From Oscillospiraceae bacterium (GTDB taxonomy: Bacteria; Bacillota; Clostridia; Oscillospirales; Acutalibacteraceae), in contig SVPC01000005.1 in the NCBI GenBank assembly GCA_015066095.1, positions 1-64,000 on the forward strand: 64,000 nucleotides of DNA. Direction: 5' to 3'. Below are positions 33,230 to 42,202 of the stretch, one piece after another; positions within the stretch are counted from its first letter, which is position 1; every line of letters starts with the position of its first letter. The translations under genes were made by a program, and so were the position numbers. The notes under the pieces were generated by a model. That model was not told the DNA's origin. It saw only the letters and a program-made list of their open reading frames with translations, and did no database searches.

Positions 33230-34417
33230 ATGAAAAATTTTAGCAATTATAAAGATTATGATTTAAAGGAAAATTTGCATATTCAGTCTAAGGTGGTACA
33301 CGGCGCACTTGGTTGTGAACCGCTTACAGGTGCTGTTAGTATGCCTATATTCCAGTCGGCAACTTTCCGCCATCCCGAACTTGGAAATTCCACCGGTTTT
33401 GATTATAGCCGTCTTGAGAATCCCACCCGTCAAGAACTTGAGCGCACAATGGCAATTCTTGAAGGTGGTGTAAAAGGTTTTGCTTTTTCTAGCGGACAAG
33501 CTGCAAATATGGCAGTTTTCTCCCTTTTAGATGTGGGTGACCACGTTATTATGTCGGACGATATTTACGGTGGCACTTCACGTATCATGAATGATATATT
33601 CGGTAAGTACGGTATTACCCACACTTGCGTTGATATGTCTGATTTAGATGCTGTAAAGAATGCTATTACTCCTAAAACTCGTATGTTATTTGTAGAAACT
33701 CCCACCAATCCTTGTATGAAGGTGGCAGATATTGCGGCAGTTTCGGGGATCGCAAAATCTATCGGTGCTTTGACCGTTGTTGATAATACATTTTTAACCC
33801 CGTATTTCCAACAACCGCTTAAACTCGGTGCTGATATTGTTACCCACAGTTCTACCAAGTATTTGGGTGGTCATAACGATACAATTTCGGGTATTGTGGT
33901 AATCAAAGACGATGAAGAATTGGTATCAAAAGTGCGTGTTCATATCAAATCTCACGGCAGTCAGTTGTCGCCTATGGACTCTTGGCTTGTGCTTCGCGGT
34001 ATAAAGACACTTGCTGTGCGTATGGACAAGCATAATGAAAATGCTTTTAAGGTGGCAAATTGGCTTCGCACCCAACCAAAGGTTAAAAAGGTTTATTATG
34101 TAGGTTTCGAAGACCACAGAGATTATGAAATTACTAAGAAACAAACCACAGGCTTTGGCGGTATGATTTCTTTTGCGGTGGATGAGTTTGAAACTGTTAA
34201 GAAAATACTAAAAAATGTCGATATGGTAATGTTTGCCGAAAGTCTTGGCGGTACCGAAACACTTATAACCTATCCCACAACCCAAACCCATGAAGACACA
34301 CCCAAAGAAATGAAAGAAATGCTTGGTATTGATGAATGTTTCTTGCGTTTGTCGGTTGGTATTGAAAATGCGGATGATATTATTGCAGATTTAGACCGCG
34401 CTATGAATGGACAATAA
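33230..34417 (+). CDS. Transsulfuration-family PLP enzyme
   Basis: A 395-aa Cys/Met-metabolism PLP enzyme. It could be cystathionine gamma-synthase, gamma-lyase, O-acetylhomoserine sulfhydrylase or methionine gamma-lyase; sequence reading alone does not decide. Visible are the tetramer-site YSRLENPTRQELE, FSSGQAANMAVF, ETPTNPCMKVADI, DNTFLTPYFQQPL and the PLP lysine in THSSTKYLGGHND. The start is ATG 33230 after GAAAGGCGG. It is followed by dapF (3-nt gap) and murE, so its product may feed homoserine-family metabolism, but this is only context. Confidence 0.9.
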   Translation: MKNFSNYKDYDLKENLHIQSKVVHGALGCEPLTGAVSMPIFQSATFRHPELGNSTGFDYSRLENPTRQELERTMAILEGGVKGFAFSSGQAANMAVFSLLDVGDHVIMSDDIYGGTSRIMNDIFGKYGITHTCVDMSDLDAVKNAITPKTRMLFVETPTNPCMKVADIAAVSGIAKSIGALTVVDNTFLTPYFQQPLKLGADIVTHSSTKYLGGHNDTISGIVVIKDDEELVSKVRVHIKSHGSQLSPMDSWLVLRGIKTLAVRMDKHNENAFKVANWLRTQPKVKKVYYVGFEDHRDYEITKKQTTGFGGMISFAVDEFETVKKILKNVDMVMFAESLGGTETLITYPTTQTHEDTPKEMKEMLGIDECFLRLSVGIENADDIIADLDRAMNGQ

Positions 34418-34420
34418 AAA

Positions 34421-35314
34421 ATGAGATTTACTAAAATGCAGGCGTTTGGTAACGACTATGTTTATATCGACGCCATAAACCAAAAATTACCCGATTTACC
34501 GAAGCTTGCCCGTTTTGTCAGTGATAGGCATTTCGGTATCGGTTCTGACGGGATGGTGCTTATTTGCCCATCCGACAAGGCGGATTTCCGTATGCGTATG
34601 TTTAACCCTGACGGTACAGAGGGTGAAATGTGCGGTAACGCACTTCGCAGTGTGGGTAAGTATGTTTACGACCACGCGCTTACAGATAAGACTGAACTTA
34701 CTGTAGAAACATTAGGTGGCATACAGCATTTGTGGTTAACGGTTGAAAAACGTGAACCCAAAGACGGCGAAAAGCAAATGCCGTATCAAAACCGCGGTTT
34801 TGTAAGTAATATTCGTGCTAATATCGGCAAACCGCGTCTTGACACAAAGGTTATCCCTGTTTTAAGTGATAAGCCAGAGTTTATAGAACAACCTGTTGAG
34901 ATTTTGGACAAAACCTTTAATATAACTGCCGTGTCTTGGGGTAACCCACATACCGCAATGTTTGTAGACGACCTTTATTTTGATGTGCATAAATATGGCA
35001 GAGAAATCGAGTATAAAACCGACCTTTTCCCCAACAAAACCAATGTTACTTTCGCGCAACTTGTAAGCCGTGATTATATAAAAATGCGCGAGTGGGAACG
35101 CGGTACTGGTGAGACAATTGGTTGCGGTACAGGTTGTGCTACTGCGGTTGTTGCAGGTGTTCTTACAGGCAGATGCGACCGCAAGGTTACGGTTGAACAA
35201 ATCGGCGGTCCGCTTTATATTGAGTGGGACGAAGAAACTGGCGATATGTTTATGACAGGCCCCAGCCATAATGTATTTGAGGGTGAAATCGATATCACTC
35301 ATTTAGGAGAATAG
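34421..35314 (+). CDS. dapF: Diaminopimelate epimerase
   Basis: It converts LL- to meso-diaminopimelate for lysine and peptidoglycan. The two catalytic cysteines are in GEMCGNALRSVGKY and GCGTGCATAVVAG. The N-terminus MRFTKMQAFGNDYVYID is typical. The protein is 297 aa, slightly longer than the usual 275 because of an insert near DGEKQMPYQNRGF. The ribosome site is weak, so translation may depend on coupling to the gene before. It sits 1 nt before murE, which uses its product. Confidence 0.96.
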   Translation: MRFTKMQAFGNDYVYIDAINQKLPDLPKLARFVSDRHFGIGSDGMVLICPSDKADFRMRMFNPDGTEGEMCGNALRSVGKYVYDHALTDKTELTVETLGGIQHLWLTVEKREPKDGEKQMPYQNRGFVSNIRANIGKPRLDTKVIPVLSDKPEFIEQPVEILDKTFNITAVSWGNPHTAMFVDDLYFDVHKYGREIEYKTDLFPNKTNVTFAQLVSRDYIKMREWERGTGETIGCGTGCATAVVAGVLTGRCDRKVTVEQIGGPLYIEWDEETGDMFMTGPSHNVFEGEIDITHLGE

Positions 35315-35315
35315 T

Positions 35316-36782
35316 ATGAAACTTTCGCAAATTCTTGAAAATGCCGAATATACCATAGTTCAAGGCGGTATTGACGCAGAAATTTCTGATATTATATACG
35401 ACTCACGCAAACTGGTGACAGGTTGCGTGTTCGTTTGTATGGTGGGCGCGGTTGTAGACGGTCATTCGTTTATTCCCGAAGCCATAGAAAAAGGTGCTAT
35501 TGCTGTTGTGGTAGAAAAGGATGTAGAAAATATCCCTGCAAATATTACTGTTATAAAAGTAACATCCACGCGCCGTGCGTTGGCGCTTATGTCGGCGGCA
35601 TTTTTTGGCGAGCCTGCAAAAGAACTTATAACAGTTGGCCTTACAGGTACAAAAGGCAAGACCACTACTACTTATATGATAAAAAGCGTACTTGAAAGTG
35701 CTGGTTTTAAAACGGGTCTAATTGGTACTACCGGTGTTTTAATAGGTCACGAAAAATTGCCCACTAAAAACACTACTCCCGAATCTTATGAATTGCATAA
35801 ACTTTTCCGCCAAATGGTGGACAAGGGTTGCAAGTATGCCGTTATGGAGGTTTCGTCACAAGGTTTAAAACTCGACCGCACCGCGGGGATAGAGTTCGAT
35901 TTTGGTGTCTTTACCAACCTTTCGCCCGACCATATAGGTCCGCACGAGCACGACAGTTTCGAGGAATATATTGACTGTAAGAGTATGCTTTTCCGTCAAT
36001 GTAAAACTGCTATTGTTAATGCAGATGATGAGCATACAAATGCAGTTTTAAAGGGCCACACCTGTAAAGTGCTGACTTTTTCGGCAAAAGGTCAAGCCGA
36101 TTTAAAAGCGAGTGATATTGAGTTTATAAAAGATGGCGGAAACTTAGGTATGCGCTTTAATGTGAGTGGTAAGGTCAATACCCCTGTTGTGATTTATACC
36201 CCTGGTCTTTTCTCGGTTTACAACAGTCTTGTTACTATACTTTGCTGTGCGCTTTTGGGTGCTGAAACAAATGCTATATTAGAAGGGCTTTTAAAGGTAA
36301 AGGTAAAGGGCAGGGTAGAAATAGTACCTTGCAGTGATGACTTTTCGGTTATTATCGACTATGCTCACAATGAGGTTAGTACAAAGAGTGTGCTTACTAC
36401 ACTTATGGAATATAAGCCTAATCGTATGATATGCGTTTTCGGTGGCGGGGGTAATCGTTCCCGTATGCGCCGTTACGATATGGGTGAGGTTGCCGGTGCG
36501 ATGGCAGACCTTTGTGTTTTGACAGAAGACAACCCACGTGATGAAGATTTGCGCCAGATAAATGACGATATTAAAATCGGTCTTGCAAAGAGTAATGGCA
36601 AGTATATCGAAATTGATGACCGCAAGGAAGCTATAAAGTACTGTATCCAAAATGCCCAAAAAGGCGATATGATTGTGCTTCTTGGAAAAGGACATCAAAC
36701 ATATCAAGAGCGTAAAGGTGTGAAATACCATTTCGATGAACGCGAAGCGGTGGCTCAAATTAAAGAAGAATTAGGAATATAA
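35316..36782 (+). CDS. murE: UDP-MurNAc-tripeptide synthetase (meso-Dap adding)
   Basis: The enzyme adds meso-diaminopimelate to UDP-MurNAc-L-Ala-D-Glu. The ATP loop is GLTGTKGKTTTTYMIKSV. The Mur-ligase centre has NTTPESYELHK and MEVSSQGLKLDR. The C-terminal DNPRDEDLRQI holds the DNPR motif that selects meso-Dap over lysine, so the wall is Dap-type. At 488 aa it is full length. Placement directly after dapF couples supply and use of the amino acid. Confidence 0.97.
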   Translation: MKLSQILENAEYTIVQGGIDAEISDIIYDSRKLVTGCVFVCMVGAVVDGHSFIPEAIEKGAIAVVVEKDVENIPANITVIKVTSTRRALALMSAAFFGEPAKELITVGLTGTKGKTTTTYMIKSVLESAGFKTGLIGTTGVLIGHEKLPTKNTTPESYELHKLFRQMVDKGCKYAVMEVSSQGLKLDRTAGIEFDFGVFTNLSPDHIGPHEHDSFEEYIDCKSMLFRQCKTAIVNADDEHTNAVLKGHTCKVLTFSAKGQADLKASDIEFIKDGGNLGMRFNVSGKVNTPVVIYTPGLFSVYNSLVTILCCALLGAETNAILEGLLKVKVKGRVEIVPCSDDFSVIIDYAHNEVSTKSVLTTLMEYKPNRMICVFGGGGNRSRMRRYDMGEVAGAMADLCVLTEDNPRDEDLRQINDDIKIGLAKSNGKYIEIDDRKEAIKYCIQNAQKGDMIVLLGKGHQTYQERKGVKYHFDEREAVAQIKEELGI

Positions 36783-36784
36783 TA

Positions 36785-36812
36785 AAAATCATCCCAAGCG
36801 GATGATTTTTAT
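36785..36812 (+). terminator. Terminator after murE
   Basis: Stem AAAATCATCC/GGATGATTTT with a short loop, followed by TATTTTT. The remaining 120 bp up to the hppA promoter hold nothing recognisable. Confidence 0.85.
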
Positions 36813-36932
36813 TTTTGCTGTTATAATGAATTTTCGAAAAAGAAAAAATATAAAAAATGGCTCAAAAAACACGTAAAATCGAAAATTTTTTCAGTTATTA
36901 TTACAAAAATCAAAAATGTAAACAAAAATTGA

Positions 36933-36961
36933 TTGTTAAATTAATGACGATGTGATATAAT
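36933..36961 (+). promoter_or_regulatory. Promoter of hppA
   Basis: TTGTTA, 17 bp, TATAAT, with a long ~75-nt leader before the AGGAGTGAGAGA ribosome site. Confidence 0.75.
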
Positions 36962-37044
36962 ATTCGTTACCTATTTTCAAAAAGGGAATAAACTTAATAT
37001 ATTTGTTTTCCCTTATTCAATTTTAAATTTTTAGGAGTGAGAGA

Positions 37045-39132
37045 ATGAAATTGGAATTAGTCTTGGTAATATGTACTTTTTTGGGTTCATTATTTGCATT
37101 GTTTTATGCAATTATTACCGCAAATCGCGTTTTAAAATTCTCGGAAGGCACTGAAAAAATGAAGAAGATAGCTTCGGCTATTCGTTCTGGTGCAAATGCA
37201 TATTTAAAAAGACAGTATAAGGTAGTTGCAATTTTCTTTGCGGCTATGTTTGTTGTTTTAGCAACTATGGCAGCATTTGAAATGCTTACCTGGTATGTGG
37301 CATTTGCATTTGTTACGGGCGGATTCTTTTCGGCATTGTCCGGCTACGTTGGTATGAAAATAGCTACAGCTGCTAATAGCAGAACGGCAAATGCTTGTAG
37401 GACGGGACTTAATAAAGGTCTTAGAATTGCTTTTTCAGCCGGTTCAGTTATGGGCTTTACAGTGGTAGGCTTGGGTCTTTTGGATATTTCAATTTGGTTC
37501 GCACTTTTGAAATTTGTTTTCGGATGTACTGAATCACAAATCACAAGTTCAATGCTTACCTTTGGCATGGGTGCTTCATCAATGGCTTTATTTGCCCGTG
37601 TTGGCGGCGGTGTTTTCACCAAAGCAGCAGATGTAGGTGCCGACTTGGTTGGTAAGGTAGAAGCAGGCATCCCTGAGGATGACCCTCGTAACCCTGCGGT
37701 TATTGCAGATAATGTAGGCGATAATGTAGGTGACGTTGCAGGTATGGGAGCGGACCTTTATGAGTCTTATGTTGGCTCGATTATCTCCGCTTCAGCTTTG
37801 GGTGTTGCGGCATTTGGCAATTTTAACGCAATGGCAGTCCCGATGATTATGGCGGCAATTGGTATAGTATGTTCTATTATTGGTACCTTCTTTGTTCGAA
37901 CCAAAGAGGGGGCAAGTCAAAAAGATTTGTTGAAATCTTTAAGCAGAGGTACTAATTTTAGTGCAATAGTTATTGCTATAGCAACTCTTCCTTTGATATA
38001 TTTTGTGTTAGGAAAAGAAAATATTGGTTTTTATTTTTCAACCTTGGCAGGTCTTGTTGCTGGTGTGCTTATTGGTCATTCAACAGAATTGTTCACAAGC
38101 GAATCATATAAACCTACGCGCAAACTTGCAGAAAAGAGCGAAACTGGCTCTGCTACAATTATTATAGGCGGTTTGTCATTGGGTATGCTTTCAACTGCAA
38201 TTCCGATAATAATAATTGCGGTTTGCGTATTGGCAGCTTATGCAACAGCAGGTGGTTTTTCCGGCAATGGTGCCGACTTTGGTCTTTATGGTATAGCTTT
38301 GGCTGCTGTTGGTATGCTTTCTACTTTGGGTATTACACTTGCTACAGATGCATATGGTCCTGTTGCAGATAACGCAGGTGGTATTGCTCAGATGGCAGGT
38401 CTTGAACCGGAAGTTCGTGAGCGTACTGATTCACTTGATGCGTTGGGAAATACAACTGCGGCTACAGGCAAGGGTTTTGCAATAGGTTCGGCAGCACTTA
38501 CCGCCTTAGCATTGATGGCCTCATACATAGATAAAGTTAAAGAGGTTGGCGGTAAGGTAGAGGCATTTGACCTTATGAATCCCACGGTTCTTATAGGTTT
38601 ATTTATAGGTGCTTGTTTGCCATTCGTTTTTGCGGCTCTCACAATGGAATCTGTAGGTAAAGCGGCACAATCAGTTGTGGTAGAGGTTCGTCGTCAGTTC
38701 AGAGAGATAAAAGGTATTATGACTGGTAAAGCTGACCCCGATTATGCGAAATGTGTTGATTTGTGTACAAAGGCAAGTCTTAAGGAAATGATACTTCCCA
38801 CTCTAGTGGCAATAGTGATACCTGTCCTGGTAGGTATGATTTTGGGGGTTACCGGTGTTGTCGGAATGCTTGCAGGTGCCACTGTCAGCGGATTTTTGTT
38901 AGCAATATTTATGTCAAATTCCGGCGGTGCTTGGGATAATGCTAAGAAGTATATTGAGTCAGGTGTTCACGGTGGTAAAGGAAGTGAACAACATAAAGCG
39001 GCAGTTGTTGGTGATACTGTTGGGGATCCTTTTAAAGATACATCAGGACCCGCAATTAACATTTTAATTAAATTGTTATCAATGGTCTCCATTGTTTTTG
39101 CGGCTTTGGTGGTAAACTATAGCATATTTTAA
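37045..39132 (+). CDS. hppA: K+-stimulated membrane-bound pyrophosphatase
   Basis: This integral membrane pump couples pyrophosphate hydrolysis to Na+ or H+ export. It has about 16 helices over 695 aa. Catalytic Asp-rich motifs are [40 protein letters not shown] and [35 protein letters not shown] has Ala at the position that is Lys in K+-independent enzymes, so it should be K+-dependent. In bacteria that class often pumps Na+. It is a single-gene unit with promoter and terminator and fits an energy-limited anaerobe that reuses pyrophosphate. Confidence 0.96.
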   Translation: MKLELVLVICTFLGSLFALFYAIITANRVLKFSEGTEKMKKIASAIRSGANAYLKRQYKVVAIFFAAMFVVLATMAAFEMLTWYVAFAFVTGGFFSALSGYVGMKIATAANSRTANACRTGLNKGLRIAFSAGSVMGFTVVGLGLLDISIWFALLKFVFGCTESQITSSMLTFGMGASSMALFARVGGGVFTKAADVGADLVGKVEAGIPEDDPRNPAVIADNVGDNVGDVAGMGADLYESYVGSIISASALGVAAFGNFNAMAVPMIMAAIGIVCSIIGTFFVRTKEGASQKDLLKSLSRGTNFSAIVIAIATLPLIYFVLGKENIGFYFSTLAGLVAGVLIGHSTELFTSESYKPTRKLAEKSETGSATIIIGGLSLGMLSTAIPIIIIAVCVLAAYATAGGFSGNGADFGLYGIALAAVGMLSTLGITLATDAYGPVADNAGGIAQMAGLEPEVRERTDSLDALGNTTAATGKGFAIGSAALTALALMASYIDKVKEVGGKVEAFDLMNPTVLIGLFIGACLPFVFAALTMESVGKAAQSVVVEVRRQFREIKGIMTGKADPDYAKCVDLCTKASLKEMILPTLVAIVIPVLVGMILGVTGVVGMLAGATVSGFLLAIFMSNSGGAWDNAKKYIESGVHGGKGSEQHKAAVVGDTVGDPFKDTSGPAINILIKLLSMVSIVFAALVVNYSIF

Positions 39133-39140
39133 GGTAATAA

Positions 39141-39180
39141 AAAATCTCTTACGTAAAATAAACGTAAGAGATTTTATTTT
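39141..39180. terminator. Bidirectional terminator after hppA
   Basis: Stem AAAATCTCTTACGT/ACGTAAGAGATTTT with T-runs on both sides lies between the convergent hppA and esterase genes. Confidence 0.92.
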
Positions 39181-39197
39181 TTATCGTAATTTTGTTG

Positions 39198-40202
39198 TTA
39201 TTTACCTAACATTTTGTGTACAATCGGCCAAGCATCATCAGCATAGAAGCGGTGACCTGCATTACCCACAACAAGTTGACAGCGATCTGCAATGCTGTGT
39301 TCTTCCCAAACGCGCTTACCGGCTGCAAATACTTCTTTTGCACCGTCAATGGGGAAAAGATTATCATCTTTTCCGCTTACTTGAACATAATATTTTGGAT
39401 AAGACATAGCAATAAGGTCGCCCATTTCGAAAACATTGCCTATGTTGGGAATATAGTTACAGGTGCAGTGGTCGATTCTGCCTATAGAATCTTTATATGT
39501 ACTGTTAGAACAAGAAGGCATTACGAGTTTAATGCGGTCTTCAAGTGCTGCAACATAGGTTGTGGTGGTACCACCGCCCGAGTTGCCCATACAACAAAGA
39601 TTAGAAAGGTCAACTTTATCAGCAAAGTGTTTTTCCAAAACATCTATAAGTCGGGATACATCCCATACGCGTTCGCCAATGGTGGTTCTACCCATTAAAA
39701 GTGCGTTCATAGAGCCTTCTTTGCAAGAAATTCTACCGGGGCCCATAGCGGACTCACCAAGGTTGCGTTGTTCCATAGCAACTGCGGCAAAGCCTTCTTT
39801 TATAGCTCTTACCGAGAAGTCGCGGTCACCGTTTTTAATAATATCCTCTTCACCGTCAAATTTAGGTCTGCCAAGAGAAACATGCATACCTTTTGAATGG
39901 CCTTGAAGACAAATAATAATGGGCGGATTTTCAATGCCGTCGGGCAGCCACATATGGCAAGGTACACGGTAGCCGTCTTCACTCTGGAAGGTGAAGCGGA
40001 TTTCGGTAAAGCCTTCGTGTTTTTCTTCAAACTCTACTTGCATATCGCTGTCGCAAAGTTCAAACTTATCCATACCTAAAAGGTCACGAAGCTTTTGACG
40101 AGCTTCTGCTTTCCACTGGTCGTAGTTTTCACCTGTGTAGGAAAAAGTAGGTTTTAAAACTTTTTGCACGAGTTTTTTGCTGAATTCGAAATTACTGGGC
40201 AT
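39198..40202 (-). CDS. Alpha/beta-hydrolase, acetyl-esterase-like
   Basis: 334 aa, cytoplasmic, of the large esterase type related to acetyl-xylan esterases and dienelactone hydrolases. The oxyanion segment is PIIICLQGHSKGMH, the nucleophile CCMGNSGGGTTTTYVAALED, the acid probably Asp in QVSGKDDNLFPI and the base His in VVGNAGHRFYADD. A ~90-residue N-terminal part covers LRDLLGMDKFEL. The unusual HCTCNYIPNI stretch is within the core. Likely substrates are acetylated sugars, but this is inference. Monocistronic. Confidence 0.85.
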   Translation of the reverse strand: MPSNFEFSKKLVQKVLKPTFSYTGENYDQWKAEARQKLRDLLGMDKFELCDSDMQVEFEEKHEGFTEIRFTFQSEDGYRVPCHMWLPDGIENPPIIICLQGHSKGMHVSLGRPKFDGEEDIIKNGDRDFSVRAIKEGFAAVAMEQRNLGESAMGPGRISCKEGSMNALLMGRTTIGERVWDVSRLIDVLEKHFADKVDLSNLCCMGNSGGGTTTTYVAALEDRIKLVMPSCSNSTYKDSIGRIDHCTCNYIPNIGNVFEMGDLIAMSYPKYYVQVSGKDDNLFPIDGAKEVFAAGKRVWEEHSIADRCQLVVGNAGHRFYADDAWPIVHKMLGK

Positions 40203-40267
40203 GATGAACGCTCCTTTGTTTTATTTGTGTTTATTATGTAATAAACACATAAATGGTTTACAAGCAA

Positions 40268-40296
40268 AGTATAACATAAACAAAGTGTGGTGTAAA
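40268..40296 (-). promoter_or_regulatory. Promoter of the esterase gene
   Basis: On the minus strand TTTACA, 17 bp, TATACT, about 65 bp before the start. Confidence 0.7.
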
Positions 40297-40387
40297 TGCA
40301 AATTTAGCCGTTAGAGTTTATTTATTAGCCGTATTTTTATAAATTGACAATTATTATATTTATAACATTCAAATATAGTTTAAGCAT

Positions 40388-40418
40388 AAAAAATGAGGTG
40401 AAATTTCACCTCATTTTT
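40388..40418 (-). terminator. Terminator of the fumarase genes
   Basis: Stem AAAAATGAGGTGAAA/TTTCACCTCATTTTT. The fumB stop codon TGA is inside its 5' arm, so translation and termination overlap. Confidence 0.85.
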
Positions 40419-40965
40419 GTTTTAGATAATTTTCTTTGCCCGTTTCATAAAGATTATTGCCGTCGTTGTCAATTATTACAACAACAGGAAAATCTTCTAC
40501 ATAAAGTTTGCGTATAGCTTCTGCTCCAAGGTCGTCATAGGCTATAATTTCACATTTTTTAATGCATTTTGAAAGTAATGCACCGCAACCGCCTATTGCG
40601 CCAAAGTAAACGGCACCGTGGGTTTTCATAGCATCAATTACTTCGTCGTTTCGTTTGCCTTTGCCAATCATACCCGTAAGCCCCAGTTTTATAAGGTCGG
40701 GACTGTAAGCATCCATTCGGTAAGAGGTGGTGGGTCCTGCCGAGCCTATGATTTCACCCGGCTTTGCAGGGGTAGGGCCTACAAAGTAAATAATACTGTC
40801 TTTAATGTCTAACGGTAAAGGCTCACCTTTGTTTATAAGTTCGCACAATCGTTTATGCGCGGCATCGCGAGCGGTGTAAATTGCGCCGGTAATAAGACAA
40901 CTGTCGCCCGATTTTAGTGTTTTTACTGTATCACGGGTTAAGGGAGTGGTGATTTTGGTAGCCAT
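40411..40965 (-). CDS. Fumarate hydratase/L-tartrate dehydratase, beta subunit
   Basis: A 184-aa Fe-S hydro-lyase C-terminal-type subunit that completes the class I enzyme interconverting fumarate and malate (or dehydrating tartrate). Conserved are LKSGDSCLITGAIYTARDAAHKR, IIGSAGPTTSYRMDAYSPD, GMIGKGKRN and YFGAIGGCGALLSKCIKKCE. It abuts the alpha gene with no gap. Fumarase is more likely than tartrate dehydratase in a fermenter, but the sequence does not decide. It would support a reductive branch to fumarate. Confidence 0.92.
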   Translation of the reverse strand: MATKITTPLTRDTVKTLKSGDSCLITGAIYTARDAAHKRLCELINKGEPLPLDIKDSIIYFVGPTPAKPGEIIGSAGPTTSYRMDAYSPDLIKLGLTGMIGKGKRNDEVIDAMKTHGAVYFGAIGGCGALLSKCIKKCEIIAYDDLGAEAIRKLYVEDFPVVVIIDNDGNNLYETGKENYLKQK

Positions 40966-41805
40966 TTATATTACCTCCGTTTTATGCCGCGTTACATGGC
41001 AGTTTATGTTTACCGCCACGGGAAGCCCTGCAATATGTGTTGGAAAATATTCAACATTCACAGCCAATGCGGTGGTTTTACCGCCAAAGCCTTGCGGACC
41101 TATTCCCAACATATTTATTTCCTGTAAAAGTTCTTTTTCAAGATTTGCATAAAAGGGATTATCGTTTGGTTTGTTTACTTCTCGAAGTAATGCTTTTTTT
41201 GCGAGTAAAGCCGCTTTGTCGAATGTACCGCCAATACCTACGCCTACAACTACCGGTGGGCAGGGGTTAGGTCCTGCTTCTTTTACTACCCGTTTTACAA
41301 ATTCTTTCACACCGTCAATTCCGTCAGAGGGTGAAAGCATAGCAATTTGGCTCATATTTTCGCTGCCGAAGCCTTTTGGTGCAACGGTGATTTCGATTTT
41401 ATCGCCTTTAACCAATTCAAAATAAATCATAGCAGGGGTGTTGTCGTTTGTGTTCACTCGGTTGAGCGGGTCGCTTACAACACTTTTACGCAAAAAACCT
41501 TCGGTGTATCCTTGGCGCACACCTTCGTTTACAGCGGCGGTAATATCACCTGTGATATGCACATCCTGACCGATTTTTAAAAAAACACACGCAACACCGG
41601 TGTCTTGACATACGGGCACACTTTTTTGGTCTGCGATTTTGTAATTTTCAATTATGTGAGCGAGTATTTCCTTTGCTTGTTGCCAAGTTTCATCTTTGTA
41701 GGCATTTTGTATACATTCCTTTATATCACCGCTCAGGTGACAGTTGGCATCTATACAAAGCTTTTTTACGGTATCGGTAATTATTTTAGCATTTATTTCG
41801 CGCAT
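40966..41805 (-). CDS. Fumarate hydratase/L-tartrate dehydratase, alpha subunit
   Basis: The Fe-S cluster subunit of the class I two-subunit fumarase, 279 aa. Cluster cysteines are in VPVCQDTGVACVFL and GPNPCPPVVVGVGIGGTFDK, and a third is in NINCHVTRHK near the end. The start is ATG 41805, following CGGAGAAAACC; the track TTG at 41823 lies before the ribosome site. It is oxygen-sensitive by family, consistent with an anaerobe. The promoter lies 50 bp upstream. Confidence 0.93.
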   Translation of the reverse strand: MREINAKIITDTVKKLCIDANCHLSGDIKECIQNAYKDETWQQAKEILAHIIENYKIADQKSVPVCQDTGVACVFLKIGQDVHITGDITAAVNEGVRQGYTEGFLRKSVVSDPLNRVNTNDNTPAMIYFELVKGDKIEITVAPKGFGSENMSQIAMLSPSDGIDGVKEFVKRVVKEAGPNPCPPVVVGVGIGGTFDKAALLAKKALLREVNKPNDNPFYANLEKELLQEINMLGIGPQGFGGKTTALAVNVEYFPTHIAGLPVAVNINCHVTRHKTEVI

Positions 41806-41854
41806 GGTTTTCTCCGTTTTCAAAGTTTTTTAAAAATAGGTTTCCTTTGCATAC

Positions 41855-41883
41855 ATTGTACCACAATAAAACAAAGATGTAAA
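41855..41883 (-). promoter_or_regulatory. Promoter of the fumarase genes
   Basis: On the minus strand TTTACA, 17 bp, TACAAT. Confidence 0.75.
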
Positions 41884-41928
41884 TTGGTGTAGAAAAATTT
41901 TTGAAAATAGGATATTTTTACATATAGC

Positions 41929-41990
41929 AAAAGCGAGGTGAATTTCACCTCGCTTTTTAATTAAACACATAGAATCGTCCCCTGTGTTAC
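41929..41990. repeat. Copy A of the AAAGCGAGG hairpin plus REP-like motif
   Basis: Hairpin AAAAGCGAGGTGAA/TTCACCTCGCTTTT, preceded by ATAGC, matches hairpins at 45912 and 51979. It is followed by AACACATAGAATCGTCCCCTGTGTTAC. That sequence is close to the one at 45720; reverse-complemented, both carry GGGGACGRTTCTATG. It may also act as a bidirectional terminator. Confidence 0.6.
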
Positions 41991-42060
41991 TTTTGCAGGA
42001 AATTAAACACTTTGCATAAAATTTATCGTATGCAAATGGCGATATTCTACATCTGGGCCC

Positions 42061-42089
42061 TTGATTTGTTAACGGCTTTTTGCTATAAT
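42061..42089 (+). promoter_or_regulatory. Promoter of adhE
   Basis: TTGATT, 17 bp, TATAAT. An overlapping TTGTTAAC at 42066 resembles half of a Rex operator. Confidence 0.75.
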
Positions 42090-42105
42090 ATTAAGCAGAG
42101 AAAGA

Positions 42106-42132
42106 AGAGTCCCATAACCAAGGGACTTTTTT
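42106..42132 (+). terminator. Leader terminator/attenuator before adhE
   Basis: AGTCCC-ataaccaa-GGGACT, extended by A-T pairs, runs into TTTTTT only about 12-36 nt after the predicted transcription start. Most transcripts would end here unless something prevents it. Confidence 0.6.
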
Positions 42133-42143
42133 CAAAAGTTTGA

Positions 42144-42161
42144 TTGTTAAATTTTTAACAA
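42144..42161. promoter_or_regulatory. Rex-type operator upstream of adhE
   Basis: TTGTTAAATTTTTAACAA is a perfect match to the Rex consensus TTGTTAA-N4-TTAACAA. Rex releases DNA at a high NADH/NAD ratio, so adhE should be induced when reducing power accumulates. The site is 42 bp upstream of the ATG. Confidence 0.85.
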
Positions 42162-42202
42162 TCTTTAAACCAAAACATAACCATAACACAGGAGGAACTC
42201 TT

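Noticed and set aside
36933-36961. Rex operator in the hppA promoter
   Set aside because: TTGTTAAATTAATGACG matches only one half of the dyad; the second half is not TTAACAA.
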